Shown here in pieces: positions 51,945-61,538 of a stretch of 64,000 nt of DNA; the first letter of the stretch is position 1; each line of letters starts with the position of its first letter. Both the position numbers and the translations under genes were made by a program. The notes under the pieces are model-generated. The model had not been told where the DNA came from and did not search any database. It saw nothing but the letters and a program-made list of their open reading frames with translations. This DNA comes from Segatella copri (GTDB lineage Bacteria > Bacteroidota > Bacteroidia > Bacteroidales > Bacteroidaceae), in assembly GCF_026015295.1 (NCBI RefSeq), contig NZ_JAPDUW010000001.1:620001-684000 (forward strand). Reading direction: 5' to 3'.

Positions 51945-53362
51945 ATTCAAATAAAAAGAGTTTCCTTAAGACTTCTTCTTATGCCGTGTTTTCACAAGTT
52001 GTATCCTTGTGTTGTGGGCTAGTTACATCTTTATTGCTTCCAAAAATTTTAGGAATCGAACAATTTGGTTATTGGCAATATTTCTTCTTGTGTAGTAGTT
52101 ATGTAGGGCTTCTTCATTTCGGCTTTAGCGATGGTATATATTTGGCTTTGGGCGGTAAGAAGTTTTCCGAAATCAACAGGAAACAGTATTATCCCCAATT
52201 GCTGTTGGTGTCGTTTCTTCAAATGGTCATAGCCTTATTGGTTGCTCTATATTCGTACCTGTTTCTGAAAGGCGCTTATCAGGTTGTTTTTTATTTCCTC
52301 GGTGTTTATATCATTATTGAGAATGTATATAAGTTGTTGTCGTTTGTCTTGATGGCAACCGATAAAATGCGTTATTATTCCAAGACTGTTGTAATAGACA
52401 AGGTGACCTTCTTGGGGCTTTTGTTTGTGTTTCTGGTTCTCTTTAACAAAGATTCATTTGTCAATGTTATTTTCTCTTATCTTTGTGCCCGTTTCATAGC
52501 CTTAGCATTTGTTTCCACTTGCTTTGGGAGATTCTTCGATTTCACAGTCACATCCAATTTGTTTGTCAGAAATAATCTACGTGCTACATGTGGAAATATG
52601 ATAGTGGGAATATCGTTGACAATTTCCAATTTGTTGAGTACCTTCATCATAGGCTCTGGTCGTTTCTTTGTAGAGCATAATTGGGGTATTTCTGTTTTTG
52701 CCAAGATATCGTTTGCAGTATCTTTGTCTATGTTCGTTTTGACATTCATTTCACAGATAGGGTTAGTTTTGTTTCCGTACCTTTGTAGGATGGAAAAGGA
52801 TAAACAAAGGCAGATGTTGGATATGCTAACTTTTGTTATAGGACTCTTTGCGATGGTTTGCTTTATCGGCTTCGTTCCTCTGTCATTGATAATAAAGACT
52901 TGGATACCAAAGTATGTGGACAGCCTGAGCTATTTGATGATTTTATGTCCTATAGCTCTTTTTGAGACGCGGATGGTATTGGTTTTCGGTACCTATTTCA
53001 AGACGTTCAGAAAGCAAATTGTATTGTTGAAAATCAATTTGGCTTCAGTGCTGTTTGCTGTATTCTTTTATTATCTGTCTTCGAATGTGGTGAATTGTAT
53101 TAATATGCTTGTTATGGGTATGTTGGTTAGTATCATGTTGAGAAGTTATTTGTGTCAGTTTTATCTATATCGTTATTTGAACGTTAAATTGGATAGGTTT
53201 GTAATTTGCATGGAAATACTGACCTCTGTTTTTATGATTCTTGCTTATAATCTGTTTGCAAGTATGTTACTGTTTTCTTTGGTCTATGTCGTTTCTTTGA
53301 CTATTCTGGCATTAGTTCGTAAAGAGAAAATCAAATATAGTTATTTATTAATCAAATCTTGA
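51941..53362 (+). CDS. Wzx-like oligosaccharide flippase
   Basis: The 473-residue protein has about 12-14 hydrophobic helices and a polytopic MATE/PST-type start (SSYAVFSQVVSLCCGLVTSLLLPKILGIEQFGYWQYF). It would move lipid-linked repeat units across the inner membrane for the polymerase. It overlaps the neighbouring genes by 1-4 bases. Confidence 0.87.
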   Translation: MNSNKKSFLKTSSYAVFSQVVSLCCGLVTSLLLPKILGIEQFGYWQYFFLCSSYVGLLHFGFSDGIYLALGGKKFSEINRKQYYPQLLLVSFLQMVIALLVALYSYLFLKGAYQVVFYFLGVYIIIENVYKLLSFVLMATDKMRYYSKTVVIDKVTFLGLLFVFLVLFNKDSFVNVIFSYLCARFIALAFVSTCFGRFFDFTVTSNLFVRNNLRATCGNMIVGISLTISNLLSTFIIGSGRFFVEHNWGISVFAKISFAVSLSMFVLTFISQIGLVLFPYLCRMEKDKQRQMLDMLTFVIGLFAMVCFIGFVPLSLIIKTWIPKYVDSLSYLMILCPIALFETRMVLVFGTYFKTFRKQIVLLKINLASVLFAVFFYYLSSNVVNCINMLVMGMLVSIMLRSYLCQFYLYRYLNVKLDRFVICMEILTSVFMILAYNLFASMLLFSLVYVVSLTILALVRKEKIKYSYLLIKS

Positions 53363-54387
53363 TGGAAAAGTTGCTTTTTATTGCTTCCATTCAATATGGA
53401 GAACCTCCCACTGGTGGTGGGGCGCAAGCCAAAAATCAATTGTTGTTGGCACATCTTAAAAAGTATTATGACGTGAGGTTCTTTGATACTTGGAACAAGA
53501 GTTCTATTGTCTGTTTGTTGTCTGCTCTCGTTTATGTAATTCTTTATAAGTGTAAATGCGTGTTGTCTATCTCTGGGCGTGGTGCTTTGTGGTTAGGCAA
53601 GATCTTGAAAATCTTGCATGTTCATAGACAAGTCATTTACTTTGTTATAGGAGGAGACTTGGGAAAAAAAGTAGAGGGGCATTTGAATAATGTCTCTGTA
53701 TTAAAATCATTTCATAAGATTTTAGTACAGGGACATTACATGAAGGTTCAGCTTAACAATGTGGGGCTGAGCAATGTAGAAGTCTTGCCTAACTTTAAGC
53801 CGATAGGAGAGTTGCCTGCGAAAAGAAATCGCCCAACTGGGGGCATTAAGTTCGTATTTTTAGGACGTTTGATAGAGGAGAAAGGTGTTGGCTTGCTCAT
53901 AGATGCATCCAGAAAATTGTATGAAGAATATGGCAAGAAATTTTTAGTGACTTTTTACGGTTCGCAAACAAATACATATTCACAGGGATATTTTGACACC
54001 TTGGATTGTGATTACATGTCGTATGGTGGCTTTTTAAACTTGAAGTCGAAAGAGGGATTGAGACAACTTTCTGAATATGACGTGATGGTATTCCCTACAT
54101 ATTTTGAGGGCGAGGGATTTCCAGGTGTGTTGATTGATGCTTTCAAGGCTGGTCTTCCCGTGATAGCTTCAGATTTCCATGCAAATCCAGATGTTATTTC
54201 AAACTCTTCATTAGGTGTGCTCATAAAGCCAAAAGATGTCGATAGTTTGAAATCAACAATGCTTGAATTTATAGAAAACCCTTCAAGAATACCGATTATG
54301 TCTATGGCTGTTCAAAAGGAGGTATGCAAATATGACATAGACAAGGTGTTAAATAAGGAAAAATTGAACAGAATCTTTGAAAAATGA
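53362..54387 (+). CDS. Family 4-type glycosyltransferase
   Basis: The 341-residue GT-B enzyme has IKFVFLGRLIEEKGVGLLID (about 170-189) and the EX7E-like donor site FEGEGFPGVLIDAFKAGLPV (about 248-267), followed by IASDFHANPDVI. The ATG overlaps the flippase stop. Confidence 0.88.
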   Translation: MEKLLFIASIQYGEPPTGGGAQAKNQLLLAHLKKYYDVRFFDTWNKSSIVCLLSALVYVILYKCKCVLSISGRGALWLGKILKILHVHRQVIYFVIGGDLGKKVEGHLNNVSVLKSFHKILVQGHYMKVQLNNVGLSNVEVLPNFKPIGELPAKRNRPTGGIKFVFLGRLIEEKGVGLLIDASRKLYEEYGKKFLVTFYGSQTNTYSQGYFDTLDCDYMSYGGFLNLKSKEGLRQLSEYDVMVFPTYFEGEGFPGVLIDAFKAGLPVIASDFHANPDVISNSSLGVLIKPKDVDSLKSTMLEFIENPSRIPIMSMAVQKEVCKYDIDKVLNKEKLNRIFEK

Positions 54388-54584
54388 TACAAAGCAAACG
54401 TTTACTTTGGGCCGATTCACTCAAGGGATGGGTCGTAAGTGGAGTGAGAATACTATTGCCTTCAGGTAGCGATGCTGTTATTGTTGGTCTTAGTTTTGTG
54501 TTATGCTTGTTTCTGACGTTCTGCATCGTAGAAGGTTTGAAGAAAAATAAAATCACAGCCAAGGTTCTTCTTGGCAAATTATAA
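54384..54584 (+). pseudogene. Acyltransferase remnant with internal deletion
   Basis: The 66-residue frame joins an acyltransferase-3-like start (MIQSKRLLWADSLKGW) directly to a segment that looks like its last membrane helix and tail (LPSGSDAVIVGLSFVLCLFL, KKNKITAKVLLGKL). Intact enzymes of the family are about 330 residues, so some 250-270 residues are missing in the middle. ATGA overlap with the preceding gene is kept. Activity is unlikely. Confidence 0.75.
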
Positions 54585-54592
54585 GCAAAAAA

Positions 54593-55477
54593 ATGAAAAT
54601 TGTAAATATAATAGGGGGATTAGGTAACCAAATGTTCCAGTATGCATTTGCTTTAGGTCTAAAATCCAAATTTCCTCATGAGGCTATTAAAATTGATTTG
54701 TCTCATTTTAAAGGTTACCCATTACACAATGGATATGAATTAGAACGAGTTTTTGGCTTGAAACTCTTGGATGTTGCTTCATCTGTTGACTTAATGAAGG
54801 TATCATATTTTGTTCCAAATTATAAACTCTCACGGCTTGTGAGAAGAGTTTTCCCACATCGGAAGTCTGAGTACATCGAGCCAAGATTGTTTACTGATTG
54901 GAGTCACGATATAAATGCAATAAAGGGTAATTGCTATTTTGAGGGAAGCTGGCAAAATTTCAACTACTTCGAAGACATAGAGGTTGATATTCGTAATGCT
55001 TTTTCCTTTAAAGACAAGCTTCAAGGCGAAAATTTACAAATCGCTAATTTGGTGGAATCAACCAATAGTGTTTCTATACATATAAGAAGAGGAGATTATT
55101 TGTTGGAGGATGAATATGCTGGTATATGTGATGTGCCTTATTATAGCAATGCAATATCATATATAAAAAATAATGTTGCTAATCCTCATTTCTTTATATT
55201 TTCTAATGATATTGATTGGTGTAATGAGCATATTGTACCATTATGTGATACTGTAACGTTGGTCTCAGGAAATTCAGCTGAAAAGGCTTATGTTGACATG
55301 CAATTAATGTCAATGTGTAAACATAATATAATAGCTCATAGCTCTTTTAGTTGGTGGGCAGCGTGGCTAAATGGGCATGCTGGTAAAATTGTTATTGCTC
55401 CTTTTGAATGGATGCATCGACAAGGTTTGACGGATAAACCGCAAATGCCAGATTGGAAATTAATGAAGAATATATAG
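54593..55477 (+). CDS. Alpha-1,2-fucosyltransferase-like enzyme, family GT11
   Basis: The 294-residue protein has the GT11 hallmarks: IIGGLGNQMFQYAFAL at the N terminus, VSIHIRRGDYL (about 158-168) and HSSFSWWAAWLNG (about 248-260). It would add fucose, or a related deoxysugar, to the repeat unit. No GDP-fucose synthesis genes are in the window. Confidence 0.93.
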   Translation: MKIVNIIGGLGNQMFQYAFALGLKSKFPHEAIKIDLSHFKGYPLHNGYELERVFGLKLLDVASSVDLMKVSYFVPNYKLSRLVRRVFPHRKSEYIEPRLFTDWSHDINAIKGNCYFEGSWQNFNYFEDIEVDIRNAFSFKDKLQGENLQIANLVESTNSVSIHIRRGDYLLEDEYAGICDVPYYSNAISYIKNNVANPHFFIFSNDIDWCNEHIVPLCDTVTLVSGNSAEKAYVDMQLMSMCKHNIIAHSSFSWWAAWLNGHAGKIVIAPFEWMHRQGLTDKPQMPDWKLMKNI

Positions 55478-55488
55478 AATTAAACGGT

Positions 55489-56748
55489 ATGAGTTTAGAG
55501 CAAAAAATTAATTATCAGTTGAACAAAGTTCCTGGTGTGAAGAAATACATCAAACGTGCATATCAGTTAGGATGTTATACTGTGAGTAAGAAGATAAAAT
55601 CAGAGGGGAACATCGAAAAGGTTTCGCCAAATGACGATAAAGAGTACTTTTTTGGTTATTACGATAAGTCGCCATGGGATGCAAGTATGCGCTATTTGAT
55701 TTGTATGAGGGCGATTAATACTTGGAGCGAACCTGACCCGAAAGGGACTGCAGATATATTGCTGATCGATACTGACGTCAATAATGGGGTGAGAAAAATC
55801 GCAACTACTCATACGTGGAATGTTCAGCAAGGTTGTATGGCGCAATGGCTTGGTCCAGATTTTAAATCTCGTATTTTGTATAATGATATGCGTAATGGTA
55901 AGTATTGCTCTGTAATCTTGGATATCGTTACAGGTGAAGAACGAATATTGCCTTTGCCATGTTATACGGTGTCATCGGATGGTAAAACTGCGTTATCCTT
56001 GGATTTTTCTCGTTTGCATAACTTGCGATTGGGATATGGATATGCTGCTCTTCCTGAAAAAACTAAAGGCATTGCTCTTCCAGATACTGCTGCTATTTGG
56101 AGGATGAACTTGGAAACTGGTGAAGTTGTTGATTTGCTAAAATATACAGATTTCTCTGGATTTCAACCACGCCATGAAATGCAAGAAAAAGGCTCTGTTC
56201 ATAAAGTGAACCATTTGATGATTTCGCCTAATGGAAAACGCTTTATGGTATTGTATCGTTGGTTTTGTGGACAAAGAAAATATACTCGTTTGATTACTTG
56301 CAATATAGATGGAACAGATATGTATCTATTGAGTGATGATGATATGGTTAGCCATTGTTTCTGGAAAAATGACCAGGAGATAATTGCATTTGAACGTAAA
56401 AAGTCAGATGGCCCAGGCTATTATTTGATGAAGGACAAAACACAAGAATATACGCATTTATGGCCACAATTAAGTAATGATGGTCATCCTAGTTATTGTC
56501 CTACAGATAATAATCTAGTTATATTTGACACTTATCCAAGTAGATGTCGAGTCCAAGAATTAAAATTGGGCTATGATACAGATACGACAGGGGAAAGTGT
56601 GAAAACTATAGTAAAAGTTTTTTCTCCTTTTAAATATGACAATGATACTCGTTGTGATTTACATCCGCGTTGGAGACAAGACGGAAAGGCGATATGTTTT
56701 GATAGCGTATTTGAAGGACATCGAGGGTTATATGTGGTATCAATTTAA
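55489..56748 (+). CDS. Beta-propeller-like protein of the polysaccharide locus
   Basis: The start at 55489 (MSLEQKINYQL) follows the fucosyltransferase stop; the longer frame from 55453 overlaps it. The 419-residue protein has repeated segments that look like propeller blades with S-P-N/D-G-K turns (YTVSSDGKTALSLDF, MISPNGKRFMVLYRWFCG, HCFWKNDQEIIAF, LHPRWRQDGKAICFDS). No signal peptide is seen. Similar genes in polysaccharide loci are often called glycosyltransferases without support; function is unknown. Confidence 0.75.
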   Translation: MSLEQKINYQLNKVPGVKKYIKRAYQLGCYTVSKKIKSEGNIEKVSPNDDKEYFFGYYDKSPWDASMRYLICMRAINTWSEPDPKGTADILLIDTDVNNGVRKIATTHTWNVQQGCMAQWLGPDFKSRILYNDMRNGKYCSVILDIVTGEERILPLPCYTVSSDGKTALSLDFSRLHNLRLGYGYAALPEKTKGIALPDTAAIWRMNLETGEVVDLLKYTDFSGFQPRHEMQEKGSVHKVNHLMISPNGKRFMVLYRWFCGQRKYTRLITCNIDGTDMYLLSDDDMVSHCFWKNDQEIIAFERKKSDGPGYYLMKDKTQEYTHLWPQLSNDGHPSYCPTDNNLVIFDTYPSRCRVQELKLGYDTDTTGESVKTIVKVFSPFKYDNDTRCDLHPRWRQDGKAICFDSVFEGHRGLYVVSI

Positions 56749-56760
56749 TAAGCCGTTTGT

Positions 56761-57585
56761 ATGAAAAAATGTGTGGCGGTTCTTCTGCCGATATATAAAA
56801 ACGATAGTTTGGAATATTTTAAGCTCTCACTTAATAGTGTCTTTTCTCAAACTTTTCATAACTATAAGATTTTTGTAGGTGTTGATGGGGAGGTTCCTTA
56901 TGCTACAAAAACTTATCTCCAAGAAATGGATAAGCGAGGCGATGTAGAGGTGTGTTGGTTCCCCAAAAATCGAGGGTTAGCTTGTGTCCTGAATGACTTG
57001 ATAGCTATCGCTCATGTACAAGGCTTTGACTATTTAGCACGTATGGATGCTGATGATGTTATGTTGTCTAGTCGTTTGCAAAAACAAATGTCTTATATGG
57101 AGTCTCATAAAGATATTGATGTTGTGGGAGGTGCTATTGAAGAAATGGATAAACAATCTATTTCTCGTGGAAAAACGATAATTTATCCCTTAACTCATCA
57201 AGAATGTGTGAACTTCTTCGAGAAGCGTAATCCGCTGGCACATCCTGCGGTTTTGTTCAGATATAGTTTCTTTGAAAAGTTAAAAGGTGCATATCGTGCA
57301 GATCATCCAAAGAATCAAGATACGATGCTTTGGTTGGATGGACTGATGGCAGGGTGCAAAATGGCTAACGTCCCTGATGTAGTTTTGCAATTCCGAGTGA
57401 CTAATGATTTGTTTCGTAAACGTCGCAATGGATGGAATCTTGCAATGAGACAACTTGCTGATAGGTTGGAAGTGAATCGAGGATTAAAATATGGGGTAAT
57501 GTCATATCTTTATGCCTATGCTACTTTCTTAATGCAGATTTCTCCAGCATGGGTGAAAAAACTTTGTTATCGTTATTTAAGGTGA
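56761..57585 (+). CDS. Family 2 glycosyltransferase
   Basis: The 274-residue GT-A enzyme has VAVLLPIYKNDSLEYFKLSL at the N terminus, the DXD-type motif YLARMDADDVML (about 95-106) and HPAVLFRYSFFEKL. It is two bases away from the HNH gene. Confidence 0.92.
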   Translation: MKKCVAVLLPIYKNDSLEYFKLSLNSVFSQTFHNYKIFVGVDGEVPYATKTYLQEMDKRGDVEVCWFPKNRGLACVLNDLIAIAHVQGFDYLARMDADDVMLSSRLQKQMSYMESHKDIDVVGGAIEEMDKQSISRGKTIIYPLTHQECVNFFEKRNPLAHPAVLFRYSFFEKLKGAYRADHPKNQDTMLWLDGLMAGCKMANVPDVVLQFRVTNDLFRKRRNGWNLAMRQLADRLEVNRGLKYGVMSYLYAYATFLMQISPAWVKKLCYRYLR

Positions 57586-57587
57586 TT

Positions 57588-59486
57588 ATGGCAACGTTAA
57601 GACTCTACATATATTCTCGGAACGCAAGACTTAATCCTTTCTTTTCTGATAAGGATGAGCAGGAGTCATTTATTGATGACATCAGGAGAACTCTAACTCA
57701 TGATTGCGAGATTGAACGCTTTGTCAATTCTTGTGGCGTGGTACTCCTCAATACTCAGAAGACAAGGGATGCACTGCATGTGTTGCAAAGCAAATATGAT
57801 GCAAACCATCGTGAGATACGTAAGCTAACGATGTTCATCAGTGCTAATGGTCTGGCAGAAAATGAACGATTTTTTGTCTTCGATGCAGGCACGGCAAAAT
57901 GGAGCGATAGGAGATTGGCTATAGATGAACTCAGAATCTCGTCGACTTCATACGTTGAGTTAGCTATGTATCACAATCAACATTATCATAATTACTTTGA
58001 AGTTGAACGTTTTTTTGATGTATATGGCTATGGCTTTGACGGAATAAAGGTCGCTGTGGGTGAGCCAGATAAGAGTAAGAGAAAGTGTAGATTTTGCGGT
58101 TGTACAGATCCTGGTAAATACAAGGATGTAGCTCATGCTATCCAAGACTCATTGGGTAATAAATTGCTCGTATGTTACGAAGAGTGCGATGCCTGCAATC
58201 ATAAGTTGAATGCTGTAGAGGATCATTTCTTGCATCTGATGGATGTGAGAAGATGTATCTTCCATATAGCTCGAAAGAATTCGACAAAATCTCCTCATGT
58301 GATTGGAGATAACTTTGCGTTGCATCCTGATGAGAATGGGGATGCTGTGCTCTATCTGAAAAAAGAACCTATTGAAGCCCTCCATATAAATATCGACAAG
58401 CCTTTTGGGTATCGTTTGCATCATAAGGCTAACGTCACGAACGAGGGGATATATAAGGCTTTGGCTAAAATGGTGATAGATTTAATGCCATCAGACAGGC
58501 TATGCCATTTTACAAATACCATCAAGTGGTTGCGTTCAGAGGAAATCTGGTCTTCTGATGTCTTACCTAGCATTATTTTTGGCAGTTCAAAAGAAAAACT
58601 ATTTTATAAACAACCTGCACTGGATGTTTGTTTCAACAAAGAAGAGGATGGACCTTATTGTACAGGTATCCTTTGGATTTATGATGTTGTCTATCTGTTT
58701 GTGATGCCATTCGTGGATGTTGATAGGGGAAAGTTTAAATGGGATGGAAGTCTTGTAGAACATTGGAAATTCCTCTTGGATAGATTCATGATACAGTCAC
58801 TGAATTTGCAAGATGGATGGGACTGGCATCGGGCTGCTCCATGGATTGATATGACAATAGAGTTTCCCAATCCCCGAATCATACTGAAAGATGGAAATGA
58901 CGATGTGTTCGTGGAAGCTCAAGTAAAGAAAGATGATGAAGAAGCGGTGTCTTTCCCTGCTTTTACTTCCGAAGGTATTATTGTCAACAGGGTGAAAGTA
59001 GATTTTTATTGCCAATATCATGGCGAAGCAATTCCAATAGAAGAACTTCACGATTTAACCTTTCATTTTGATATTCCAATATACGAGATAGAACCACGTA
59101 CTAATCAAATTGTTGTAAAGACAAGCATTCAAGTGAATGACACGACTGACAAAGTAGCTTATTTCGCAGAGAGTTTCAAGGTAGTTTTCTCTTTGAAGTA
59201 TTTTCGCCGTTTTGTCAGACTAGAGTATGCGAAGAAAGGTGAACTAAATAATTTAGCAATTGATATAGCTCTTAGAGATTATCTTTTTGAGCAAGCCTTG
59301 AAAGCTGCTGAAAATAAGGCAAAACCTAAAAGGGAAAACACATCTTTCGAGGTGTGCTCTTTGGTGAAATTGCTACAGTATAAAGAACGGTTGCTGTCCT
59401 TGGCTTATTGGAAAGTGAGGATAAAAAAGCGATTCTTTGTTTTTTCAGACTGCATTATTCATGGAGTGGACTATCTCCCACAATAG
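57588..59486 (+). CDS. HNH-domain protein inside the polysaccharide operon
   Basis: The start at 57588 (MATLRLYIYSRN) is 2 bases after the glycosyltransferase stop. The 632-residue protein has an HNH_5-like zinc/nuclease motif: CRFCG (Cys167/170), VAHAIQDSLGN (His183, Asn191), EECDACN (Cys200/203, Asn204). The first 160 residues and the last 400 match no family that I recognise. HNH proteins act in DNA cleavage, in defence or mobile elements, so a nuclease in a glycan operon is unexpected. The gene is AT-rich like its neighbours. Confidence 0.75.
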   Translation: MATLRLYIYSRNARLNPFFSDKDEQESFIDDIRRTLTHDCEIERFVNSCGVVLLNTQKTRDALHVLQSKYDANHREIRKLTMFISANGLAENERFFVFDAGTAKWSDRRLAIDELRISSTSYVELAMYHNQHYHNYFEVERFFDVYGYGFDGIKVAVGEPDKSKRKCRFCGCTDPGKYKDVAHAIQDSLGNKLLVCYEECDACNHKLNAVEDHFLHLMDVRRCIFHIARKNSTKSPHVIGDNFALHPDENGDAVLYLKKEPIEALHINIDKPFGYRLHHKANVTNEGIYKALAKMVIDLMPSDRLCHFTNTIKWLRSEEIWSSDVLPSIIFGSSKEKLFYKQPALDVCFNKEEDGPYCTGILWIYDVVYLFVMPFVDVDRGKFKWDGSLVEHWKFLLDRFMIQSLNLQDGWDWHRAAPWIDMTIEFPNPRIILKDGNDDVFVEAQVKKDDEEAVSFPAFTSEGIIVNRVKVDFYCQYHGEAIPIEELHDLTFHFDIPIYEIEPRTNQIVVKTSIQVNDTTDKVAYFAESFKVVFSLKYFRRFVRLEYAKKGELNNLAIDIALRDYLFEQALKAAENKAKPKRENTSFEVCSLVKLLQYKERLLSLAYWKVRIKKRFFVFSDCIIHGVDYLPQ

Positions 59487-59566
59487 TTACAAGCAAGGAA
59501 ATGCTCGGTGGTTTCGGATAAATGCCGGTTATGTCTTTGCCCTAGAAAATATTTAAAAAGGAAAAT

Positions 59567-60220
59567 ATGATTATGAAATGGATATTTGACCGACTGATGG
59601 CATTGGTTGGTCTGATGGTGCTATGGCCGGTTTTGCTGGTCGTGGCTATATTGATTCGTGTGAAAATGCCAGGTGGTCCTGCTTTCTTCTGTCAGAAGAG
59701 GGTGGGGAAGAATGGCAAGCTGTTCACCTGCCATAAGTTTCGCTCCATGACAGTGAAGCACAATGGCTCGTCGGTTTCGGTGGCAGGCGACAATCGCATC
59801 ACGCCTTTGGGGGCTAAGTTGAGACACTATAAGTTGGATGAACTGCCCGAGTTATGGGATGTACTTGTTGGTAACATGAGTTTCGTGGGACCTCGCCCAG
59901 ACGTGCCAGGCTACGCAGACCAGTTGAAGGGCGATGACAGGGTGGTGCTTAAACTCCGTCCTGGTATCACGGGACCCGCTACCTTGAAATACCGACTGGA
60001 GGACGAGATGATCTCAGATTATGTAGCCAAGAGGCAACTGGAGGGAGACCATCGTGCGGCGCAAGATATTGCCGTGGAGTATAACGACCAGGTGATTTAC
60101 CCCGACAAGGTACGTATCAATAGGTATTATTATGAGCATTATTCTTTCTGCAAGGACATACAGATGATTTTTTGTACGGTGCTGGGAAAGAAAATGAAAT
60201 ATGCTGGAGAAACAATATAA
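59567..60220 (+). CDS. Initiating sugar-1-phosphate transferase, PglC/WcaJ-like
   Basis: The 217-residue membrane enzyme has one N-terminal hydrophobic re-entrant helix (LMALVGLMVLWPVLLVVAIL) and the transferase signature KRVGKNGKLFTCHKFRSMTV, HYKLDELPELWDVLVGNMSFVGPRP and PGITGPATLKYR. It links the first sugar phosphate to undecaprenyl phosphate. Either of the two close ATGs (59567, 59573) could start it. It overlaps no gene; the next starts 11 bases downstream. Confidence 0.92.
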   Translation: MIMKWIFDRLMALVGLMVLWPVLLVVAILIRVKMPGGPAFFCQKRVGKNGKLFTCHKFRSMTVKHNGSSVSVAGDNRITPLGAKLRHYKLDELPELWDVLVGNMSFVGPRPDVPGYADQLKGDDRVVLKLRPGITGPATLKYRLEDEMISDYVAKRQLEGDHRAAQDIAVEYNDQVIYPDKVRINRYYYEHYSFCKDIQMIFCTVLGKKMKYAGETI

Positions 60221-60231
60221 AAGATATTACT

Positions 60232-61512
60232 ATGGATAAGGAAAGAAAAACGATTTACTTGTGCCTCGCCCACATGAGCGAGGAGGGTATGGAACAGAAA
60301 TACGTGAAGGAGGCTTTCGATACCAACTGGGTGGTGCCGCTGGGACCTAACGTGAACGGATTCGAGGACGACTTGAAAACTTTCGTTTCTAAGAACAGCG
60401 ATGGCTCTGAGTTGTCTCGTGAGGTGGTGGCGCTGAGCGCTGGTACTGCTGCTGTTCACTTGGGTTTGCTGGCTTGCGGTGTAGGTCCTGGTGATGAGGT
60501 TTGCGTACAGAGTTTTACTTTCTGTGCTTCTTCTCATCCTATTACTTATCTTGGTGCTACGCCTATATTCATCGACTCGGAACCAAACACATGGAACATG
60601 GATCCTGATCTGCTGGAAAAAGCCATCATCGACCGCAAGGAGAAGACGGGTAAGTATCCGAAGGCTATCGTGCCAGTGGCTCTCTATGGCATGCCTTACG
60701 ACTGCGACCGCATCATGGCGATAGCCGACAAGTATGGTATTCCTGTGGTGGAGGATGCCGCTGAGGGATTCGGATCACGCTACAAAGGACAGGTGCTGGG
60801 CACTTTCGGTAAGTTTGGCGTGCTGAGTTTCAACGGCAACAAGATGATTACCACCTCGGGAGGCGGTGCCTTGATATGCCGCAATGCGGAGGACAAGAAC
60901 CAAATCATGTGGTATGCCACGCAGGCTCGCGACTCCTATCCTTACTACCAACATACCGCCATCGGCTACAACTACCGAATGAGCAACGTGTGCGCTGGCA
61001 TAGGAAGGGGGCAGATGACGGTGCTCGAAGACCATATTGCTCACCACAAGCACGTGCAGCAACTCTACAAGGAACTGTTGAAAGGTGTGGAGGGCATCAC
61101 GCTGCATGAGGCGCCTAATGCTGACTATGATTCTAACTTCTGGCTCTGCACCATCGTGCTGGATGATAAACTGAAAGTCAAGGGGCAGGAGAATGCTTAC
61201 AAGGAGGTGGTGAAGACTGCCGTGGGTGGTGCCGCTGGCGTGATTCATGTGGTGGATTCGCCTACTACCGACTGCCAGCCTAACGAGAACGTGGAGGCGA
61301 TGCGTGTGTTCATGCTTTCGAAGAAGATTGAGGCTCGCCCTGTGTGGAAACCGATGCACAAGCAGCCTGTATATCAGGATGCTCCTGCTTATGTGAATGG
61401 CGTGAGCGAGGCTATCTTCAAGATTGGTATGTGTTTGCCTGCCGGTCCTATGGTGAGCGATGATGATGTGCGCTATATTGTGGAGTGCATCAAGGAAGCT
61501 ATTGAGTACTAA
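60232..61512 (+). CDS. DegT/DnrJ/EryC1/StrS-family aminotransferase, PglE-like
   Basis: The 426-residue PLP enzyme has the substrate motif VALSAGTAAVHLGLLACGVG, EDAAEGFGSRYKGQ and the PLP-binding Lys in LSFNGNKMITTSGGGAL. It would aminate the 4-keto sugar made by the adjacent dehydratase. The start at 60232 (MDKERKTIYLCLAHM) fits the family; a longer frame overlaps the previous gene. Confidence 0.92.
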   Translation: MDKERKTIYLCLAHMSEEGMEQKYVKEAFDTNWVVPLGPNVNGFEDDLKTFVSKNSDGSELSREVVALSAGTAAVHLGLLACGVGPGDEVCVQSFTFCASSHPITYLGATPIFIDSEPNTWNMDPDLLEKAIIDRKEKTGKYPKAIVPVALYGMPYDCDRIMAIADKYGIPVVEDAAEGFGSRYKGQVLGTFGKFGVLSFNGNKMITTSGGGALICRNAEDKNQIMWYATQARDSYPYYQHTAIGYNYRMSNVCAGIGRGQMTVLEDHIAHHKHVQQLYKELLKGVEGITLHEAPNADYDSNFWLCTIVLDDKLKVKGQENAYKEVVKTAVGGAAGVIHVVDSPTTDCQPNENVEAMRVFMLSKKIEARPVWKPMHKQPVYQDAPAYVNGVSEAIFKIGMCLPAGPMVSDDDVRYIVECIKEAIEY

Positions 61513-61538
61513 AACAACGAGACTTAGAGAAACTCTTT

